Positions 39,732 through 43,666 of a stretch of DNA of 43,666 bases are shown piece after piece. Position 1 is the stretch's first letter, and each line of letters starts with the position of its first letter. The position numbers were made by a program, and so were the translations under genes. Source of the stretch: a virus; IMG/VR virus record IMGVR_UViG_3300022150_000104, positions 1-43,666 of that record; one strand, written 5' to 3'. The notes beneath the pieces are model-generated. The model did no database searches and was not told the origin of the DNA. It worked only from the letters and a program-made list of their open reading frames with translations.

Positions 39732-40039
39732 TGGGCGGGCTTAGCATGATCGAGATCCTGATTTTCGGGCTGTTTGTCCTGGCGCAGCTCGCCGATATTT
39801 ACACGACGCTGCGCGCTCTGAAGCTCAAGGGCGCGACCGAAGCCAACGGCTTTATCGCGTTGCTGATGGAAAAACTCGGCCGGGGCTGGATCCTGGTCAA
39901 GCTTGGGATCAGTTTCGGCGCGGCCTATGTGATTTGGTCGGAGGGCAGCCTATGGCTTTTGGTGCTGCTCGCGGCCGGCGTGTTCGCGGTTGCCGCGTCA
40001 AACTACCGGATCATCAAAAAGCTCGAGGGGCAGCGCTGA
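39728..40039 (+). CDS. Multi-helix membrane protein, holin candidate (DUF5658-like)
   Basis: A 103-residue protein with three to four predicted membrane helices: MIEILIFGLFVLAQLADIYT, then GRGWILVKLGISFGAAYVIW, then LWLLVLLAAGVFAVAASNY, ending in a basic tail. The D-I-Y-T-T-x-x-A-L and A-T-E-A-N phrases recall DUF5658. It lies between endolysin and spanin genes, a place for a holin or antiholin. The ATG overlaps the endolysin TGA. Confidence 0.65.
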   Translation: MMGGLSMIEILIFGLFVLAQLADIYTTLRALKLKGATEANGFIALLMEKLGRGWILVKLGISFGAAYVIWSEGSLWLLVLLAAGVFAVAASNYRIIKKLEGQR

Positions 40040-40040
40040 C

Positions 40041-40382
40041 ATGCTCGGCGGGGGGCTGGTAGCCCGTTGGGGTCTGGTGGTGCTCCTGGCCGCGCTTTTG
40101 CTGCTCGGGGGCTATGCCTGGATCCTCGATCGCCACAATGGCACGCTCGAGCTGCAGGCCGCGCGCGATGCGCGCTCGATCACCGCGTTGGAAGCCGCGC
40201 GGGCGCAGGCGCGCCTTGCGGCCGATGTTGCCGCTGCGCGCGCCAAGGGGGCGGCCGTGATGCGCGACCAGGCGACGGCCGGCATCGAGCGGATCCGAAA
40301 CTTGCAATTGGAGGGGTGCGCCGATGCGCCGATTGATCCTGATCTTTCCCGTGCTCTTGATGGGCTGCTTTGGGAAAACTGA
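40041..40382 (+). CDS. Inner-membrane spanin (Rz-like)
   Basis: A 113-residue protein with one N-terminal membrane helix (WGLVVLLAALLLLGGYAWIL) then a long Ala/Arg coiled coil (LEAARAQARLAADVAAARAK) and a periplasmic tail with a conserved-looking Cys. This is the topology of i-spanins. The o-spanin gene starts inside it in another frame, the lambda Rz/Rz1 layout. Confidence 0.85.
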   Translation: MLGGGLVARWGLVVLLAALLLLGGYAWILDRHNGTLELQAARDARSITALEAARAQARLAADVAAARAKGAAVMRDQATAGIERIRNLQLEGCADAPIDPDLSRALDGLLWEN

Positions 40383-40566
40383 ATATGTGCAGTTGCGCGA
40401 CGAGATCCCGGCCGAGCTGCTCGAGCCGACACCGATCTCGACGCGCCGGCCGGCCACATACCGCGAGCTCGCGATCCTGGCGACCGAGCATCTCAATTCT
40501 GCGCGTCAAGCGAATGCAGACAAGGCGGCGATCGCCGAGATCCTCGGGGAAAAAGCTGCTCGATGA
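40324..40566 (+). CDS. Outer-membrane lipoprotein spanin (Rz1-like)
   Basis: An 80-residue lipoprotein: MRRLILIFPVLLMGCFGK with lipobox L-M-G-C (Cys15), then a Pro-containing part (IPAELLEPTPISTRRPA) and a helical end. It begins within the i-spanin gene in a different frame and runs past its end. With the i-spanin it would span the periplasm and fuse the two membranes at lysis. Confidence 0.85.
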   Translation: MRRLILIFPVLLMGCFGKTEYVQLRDEIPAELLEPTPISTRRPATYRELAILATEHLNSARQANADKAAIAEILGEKAAR

Positions 40567-40617
40567 TCGGGTAAAAGCAATCAATCGGTTGTGCTGAAGA
40601 AGTGAAAGCAATGGAAG

Positions 40618-40655
40618 AGCCCGCCACCTTAATTGGTGAGCGGGCTTCTTTTTTG
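40618..40655 (+). terminator. Strong rho-independent terminator ending the late operon
   Basis: AGCCCGC-CACC then a TTAATT loop then GGTG-A-GCGGGCT, followed by TCTTTTTT: an 11-bp stem with one bulge and a U-run. It closes the structural and lysis transcript. Confidence 0.85.
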
Positions 40656-40689
40656 CATTCTGGGAGCCGGCGCGCATGTCCTCAGTTGT

Positions 40690-41421
40690 TCACTTGAAAA
40701 CCGCACCATCCGGCGGCTCTATGCTGTCCCAACGCTCAGCAATTGTAGCGCAGGCCGCTTCCATGTTTTGAAATCGTCGGGTTGCATCCGTGGGGGCAGG
40801 GATGAATTTTCCAGATGCGCAGTCCAAGGTCAGACAGAGCTTTTCTTCTGGCGCTTTTTCATCGTCGCTGTCGATCATCTTCCTGCACCCAAAAAGTACG
40901 GAAGATTGATACTGACCGGCTTCGTCATCAAGAGGGTTGTTCTTTGCGTAACGGATCGTCAGCAATCCCGTCCGGAGACGGTTAGTGCGTGTCACACGCT
41001 GAATGCCTAACCTTATATCCGGGTTGACCCTGACACCATTCAGATTGACCTTAAAATTCTCAGGAGCTCCCGCGATTTCAGCAGTCTTTGGGAATGTGTC
41101 CAATGAAAAGACCTTTCCGTAAGCAATAAGAAAGTCTCCGTTCACGTCCAATGTGTCTCGTTCGAAGTCAGAATCTGCCATCATATCCAAGTAACGCTGG
41201 CCCTCCTTTCCAAGCGCCGATGAGTCACCCTGTCCGCTCCTAAGAAAGTTGGTAACGAAGGCTTTCGCACGGTCATGCTGGATCACTCTGGCGATTCTGG
41301 GATACTTGCAGTCGCGAATGATGGTGCGTCGGCGCATTTCTGATGCGACCATATAGTCACTTAGGTACCGCCCGTTGACTTTGGGTGTCTTGACTAGCTG
41401 ATGGGTCGGCTTATCACTCAT
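40690..41421 (-). CDS. Accessory protein at the phage right end, unknown function
   Basis: A 243-residue protein: HQLVKTPKVNGRYLSDYMVA, then EMRRRTIIRDCKYPRIARVI, then QHDRAKAFVTNFLRSG, ending EERWDSI-type acidic residues. Basic R-R-R-T-I-I-R-D-C-K and H are clustered in the first 50 residues, and the gene reads against the late operon. AT-richer than the structural genes. Comparable genes are found at prophage ends; function is not known. It is divergent from the small plus-strand gene next to it, with 26 bases between starts. Confidence 0.65.
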   Translation of the reverse strand: MSDKPTHQLVKTPKVNGRYLSDYMVASEMRRRTIIRDCKYPRIARVIQHDRAKAFVTNFLRSGQGDSSALGKEGQRYLDMMADSDFERDTLDVNGDFLIAYGKVFSLDTFPKTAEIAGAPENFKVNLNGVRVNPDIRLGIQRVTRTNRLRTGLLTIRYAKNNPLDDEAGQYQSSVLFGCRKMIDSDDEKAPEEKLCLTLDCASGKFIPAPTDATRRFQNMEAACATIAERWDSIEPPDGAVFK

Positions 41422-41447
41422 TGAAAAGACCTTTCATGGGGGCAAAT

Positions 41448-41675
41448 ATGGCAGAACTCTATCTTACCGCGAAAATCGAAGATGGTAAGCGCCTTTCAAT
41501 TGCGCCGATCACATCATCAAAACTGGCAAGATGTCCAGAACCGCCGAGCGACACCAGCGGATATTTCTTGATGGAAGAGCGGGTGTCTGAGCCGAACGGG
41601 ATGGTTACAATCCTTGCACGTATCGCTGATGTCGAAGCGGCATGGCGGCTGGGTCGTCTCTTCTGCATGGACTGA
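41448..41675 (+). CDS. Small hypothetical protein, divergent from the 243-residue gene
   Basis: A 75-residue protein: AELYLTAKIEDGKRLSIAPI, then YFLMEERVSEPNGMVTILAR, then DVEAAWRLGRLF. The ATG at 41448 follows a G-rich site; starts at 41436 and TTG 41421 are possible. Beta-rich, no family recognised. The 26-base shared upstream region must hold promoters for both genes or be read through. Confidence 0.5.
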   Translation: MAELYLTAKIEDGKRLSIAPITSSKLARCPEPPSDTSGYFLMEERVSEPNGMVTILARIADVEAAWRLGRLFCMD

Positions 41676-41846
41676 CACGAACATTGAACGGTCTTAGTGT
41701 CCATCGGGTTGAGTCCCCTGACAAATTTCGGAAGTCACCGCTTTAGTGTTTCTCGTGTTCTAGGGTGGTGGCCTTGATCACACGGCGGAATCGGATACCT
41801 GCTGCGGTATGTCCAACCCGCCTACTGCCCCGCTATTCCCGCCCGG

Positions 41847-42020
41847 ATGCAACTACATCAAGGTCGAGTGCGGTCCTGTGGGCATGCGGTCGAGATTAAA
41901 CCGGATCAGCTGCCTGCGGGGATCCTGTGTCACGATTTCGAAAGCCGGGCGAAGTGCGGAAAGTGCGGCACCGGCTGGCCGCATGTGTCGCAGTTGCCGA
42001 CGGTGCAGCAGCGTTGGTGA
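41847..42020 (+). CDS. Small zinc-ribbon-like protein, possibly 5'-truncated
   Basis: A 57-residue reading frame: SCGHAVEIKPDQLPAGILCH, then DFESRAKCGKCGTGWPHVSQ. It looks coding because of the C-G-K-C-G knuckle and the CGHAVEI start of a zinc ribbon, but the first knuckle has only one Cys (V-R-S-C) and the frame stays open upstream to a TGA near 41774 without a good start. It may be the remnant of a longer gene cut by integration or rearrangement. The flanking stretches 41676-41846 and 42021-42283 hold nothing else I can support. Confidence 0.45.
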   Translation: MQLHQGRVRSCGHAVEIKPDQLPAGILCHDFESRAKCGKCGTGWPHVSQLPTVQQRW

Positions 42021-42283
42021 CTTCACTATAATTTGCTTGACGCGAATACGAAATTTGCTGGCAATCAGCATGCGCGGTTTCCGGAAATTTGCCACAGGCG
42101 CAAACTTACTCCAGACACTCCTCTAGGCACACTCTGCCAAATTCGGGATGATGGACGTTGGAAGCGCAAAGAAATCCTTGGCGGCCGCTTGATGCACGTG
42201 GTCTGCTGGGATCGAAGCTGAACAAACCCTTATTCCATCCTATAAAGCCTAGACATTAACTTCGGGAAGTATCTCAGCTAGCG

Positions 42284-42862
42284 TCAGTCCAAAAAGATTG
42301 GCTTCCCGAGCTCCAGGCTTAATTTATTGAGTTGCTTGTTCAGACTGAGAATCACGAAGTGTTCAGTATGGGCGACAGCTTCAATGAAATCTGACATCTC
42401 ATTGAGAGGAATTGCGCTCGTAATCAAATGTCTTATTAAGATTTTCTCTCCATCATCTTTTACTGCCAATGTGACCCGCGTCAGGTCGTTGCGATCGGCA
42501 TGGGCGGCGTAAGTATTCCGAAGATTAATCAGGCGCTTGTGAACTGTCATACCATCATTCGTTCCTGCAAAGACCTTCTTGGCATCAAGCTTCGGAATGG
42601 CAGCGCCTGTCGAAGCATAGCAGCGGCAATAGGCAACTATGGCGGCTACAAAGAATGCTAGATGCTGGTTTACGTTCAACAAGTCTTCGCGAGGACTCGA
42701 GTGTTTCTGTGCTATCTCGAAATTGGAGCGCGCGGTCTGTAAATTCATCAGGACATGTGTCCAAGACGACAGTCTCTCATATCCACTCGGATTTAGCTCA
42801 AACCCTTCCTTCGTCATTTCTATCAAATGTAAGTTGTAGTCTTCTTCCGAAATTCCTGACAT
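42284..42862 (-). CDS. HEPN-like helical protein, accessory
   Basis: A 192-residue helical protein: ERLSSWTHVLMNLQTARSNF, then LAFFVAAIVAYCRCYASTGA, then HKRLINLRNTYAAHADRNDL, then LNEMSDFIEAVAHTEHFVIL. LRNTYAAH gives R-N-x4-H, the HEPN ribonuclease motif (R-x4-6-H with a polar residue after R). HEPN proteins are RNases in toxin-antitoxin, abortive infection and CRISPR systems; some are inactive. Family membership is inferred from motif and helical order only. The DNA is AT-richer than the phage core. No antitoxin partner is recognised. Confidence 0.6.
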   Translation of the reverse strand: MSGISEEDYNLHLIEMTKEGFELNPSGYERLSSWTHVLMNLQTARSNFEIAQKHSSPREDLLNVNQHLAFFVAAIVAYCRCYASTGAAIPKLDAKKVFAGTNDGMTVHKRLINLRNTYAAHADRNDLTRVTLAVKDDGEKILIRHLITSAIPLNEMSDFIEAVAHTEHFVILSLNKQLNKLSLELGKPIFLD

Positions 42863-43030
42863 TACTAAATCACCTTTCGGATGAATGAATTAATTGAGAT
42901 CAACTTTTCCGATGCCAGCTCAAAGAAAAATTTAAAAAAAGATGCAGCCTTCTAAAACTCCATCCCTATTTTACGCCTAACACAGCTCGTAGATGAGGAA
43001 TAAGATCAGTTCCACACGTATTTTTTTGGG

Positions 43031-43666
43031 TCAAGAAGTCAGCCAACGCTTCAAAGGGTTATCCGGCACAATTAATTCCACCGACCCCGATGATCGCCAG
43101 CCAGTTTCATGGTAGAAATCACACAGATGCCGGGTCCAGTCGAAGCTCATTTGCAGGAGCTGCGCAGACACCCCGCCTAAGCACTCAGGGGAAAAGAAAT
43201 CAACTCCTTCTACGTCTCGGACGAAGCGCTGGAAGTTTCCGTGGCAGATGTCATTACGAAGCTGAACAAGCTTCACTCCGTTGCGTGTCGACAGCTTTTC
43301 CCTGAAATCTGACTCTGAGGGAAAGGCCAACAGCTGGATATTCATGCCATACTCTTCAGCTGACTGCAGTAATCTATTGTGCATCACGGTGCCGAGGTCA
43401 CCCCCTAGGCTAAGGCCTTTGAGCGCAGTAATTGTCGTTCGCAAACTGGCTTCGATGCCGTTCAGAAGGCCCGATAAGCCCGGTAGGTAAAGATCACAGA
43501 TCAATGCATCATAGGCCTGTTGAAAATGCCAATGGAACGGGCTGGGTGCACACGCGGAAGCGAAATAAACACGCTCCATATGTTTTCGCTGAATTTGCCC
43601 TGAATCGGTGACTTCGCAGTCGACATTTGTTGATTTACCTATTGAGGTAAAGCACTTAGCCTTCAT
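43031..43666 (-). CDS. Second HEPN-like protein (start at window edge)
   Basis: A helical protein of at least 211 residues: FHWHFQQAYDALICDLYLPG, then LLNGIEASLRTTITALKGLS, then VKLVQLRNDICHGNFQRFVR, with R-N-D-I-C-H (R-x4-H) as HEPN-type motif, then LLQMSFDWTRHLCDFYHE. The ATG is the last three bases of the window, so a start further upstream cannot be excluded. It lies 168 bases upstream of the first HEPN-like gene on the same strand, separated by an AT-rich stretch (42863-43030) where no clear promoter could be fixed. It could be host or phage cargo. Confidence 0.6.
   Translation of the reverse strand: MKAKCFTSIGKSTNVDCEVTDSGQIQRKHMERVYFASACAPSPFHWHFQQAYDALICDLYLPGLSGLLNGIEASLRTTITALKGLSLGGDLGTVMHNRLLQSAEEYGMNIQLLAFPSESDFREKLSTRNGVKLVQLRNDICHGNFQRFVRDVEGVDFFSPECLGGVSAQLLQMSFDWTRHLCDFYHETGWRSSGSVELIVPDNPLKRWLTS

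Larger units (their letters stand above)
1..41675. mobile_element. Prophage of a temperate lambda-like siphovirus (left end outside window)
   Basis: Gene order is that of a temperate tailed phage: excisionase-like gene and recombination operon on minus, S24 repressor with operators, early-right replication genes on plus, then terminase, portal, protease/scaffold, capsid, connectors, tail tube, chaperones, a 2037-residue tape measure, fibres and lysis genes. No integrase lies in the window; with the excisionase-like gene at base 1 and reading outward, the integrase and left attachment site are expected to its left. The right boundary is uncertain: the structural operon ends in a terminator at 40618-40655, and the genes at 40690-41675 look like phage-end cargo. 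No attachment repeat or tRNA was identified. Confidence 0.93.

Noticed and set aside
41853-42095. 80-residue minus-strand frame
   Set aside because: Overlaps the zinc-ribbon-like frame, which has better coding character; likely a shadow.
42033-42221. 62-residue plus-strand frame after the zinc-ribbon remnant
   Set aside because: Starts at a TTG without a ribosome site and shows no recognisable fold; possibly remnant DNA, not supportable as a gene.
1-43666. tRNA, rRNA, CRISPR array or insertion sequence
   Set aside because: No cloverleaf, repeat-spacer array or transposase was seen on either strand by reading; an automated tRNA scan was not possible.

Overview
The window is most of a temperate siphovirus (lambda-like) prophage from a GC-rich alphaproteobacterium. 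A Rhodobacterales (roseobacter-type) host is the best guess. The guess rests on the GC-rich composition, the frequent GTG/TTG starts, and the style of the C5-methyltransferase, GcrA-like HTH and DUF1073-portal genes. No host gene is identified with certainty.

Layout. (1) 1-7564, minus strand: a tightly overlapped early-left operon. It is read from a candidate pL near 7.6 kb and runs through a Cys-rich protein, three tiny proteins, a coiled-coil protein, a RecE-like nuclease, a Sak4-type ATPase, a C5 DNA methyltransferase, a DUF5131/Gp37-Gp68 protein, a DUF4031 protein and an excisionase-like HTH protein at the edge. An integrase would be expected just outside the left edge. (2) 7565-9040: the lysis/lysogeny switch. 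An S24 (CI/LexA-like) repressor is co-transcribed with a PemK/MazF-like toxin. Five copies of one 16-bp operator (consensus GTAGGATATATCCTAC) flank them, two on the left and three on the right. (3) 9041-15552, plus strand: the early-right operon, with a Cro-like protein, a second regulator, an orphan N6-adenine methyltransferase, a ParB-like protein, a PD-(D/E)XK-like protein, a RusA resolvase, a DUF1376 replication protein, a stand-alone DnaA domain IV protein and GcrA-like HTH proteins. (4) 15549-15631: a promoter followed at once by a terminator, resembling lambda pR'-tR'. (5) 15768-26966: terminase, portal, protease/scaffold, decoration, capsid, connectors, tail tube, and tail chaperones with a probable -1 frameshift. 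(6) 26991-28290: a small accessory island, mostly on the minus strand, wedged between the chaperones and the tape measure gene. (7) 28357-37378: a 2037-residue tape measure protein with EF-hand loops, then only two large tail-tip/fibre genes. (8) 37378-40655: lysis cassette with a membrane-anchored GH24 endolysin, holin candidates and an overlapping Rz/Rz1 spanin pair, closed by a strong terminator. (9) 40690-43666: AT-richer accessory genes, including two adjacent proteins with HEPN-like R-x4-5-H motifs. The phage/host junction was not located.

Highlights. The portal carries a C-terminal domain with two HxT motifs 71 residues apart, matching the Acb1 anti-CBASS 2H phosphoesterase. The tape measure protein has five canonical EF-hand loops in a repeated module. 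The C5 methyltransferase has eight degenerate tandem repeats in place of a usual target recognition domain. The repressor shares a bicistron with a MazF-like toxin. A lipoprotein gene sits divergently beside the tape measure gene, suggesting superinfection exclusion. All functions are inferred from reading the sequence; no database search was run.
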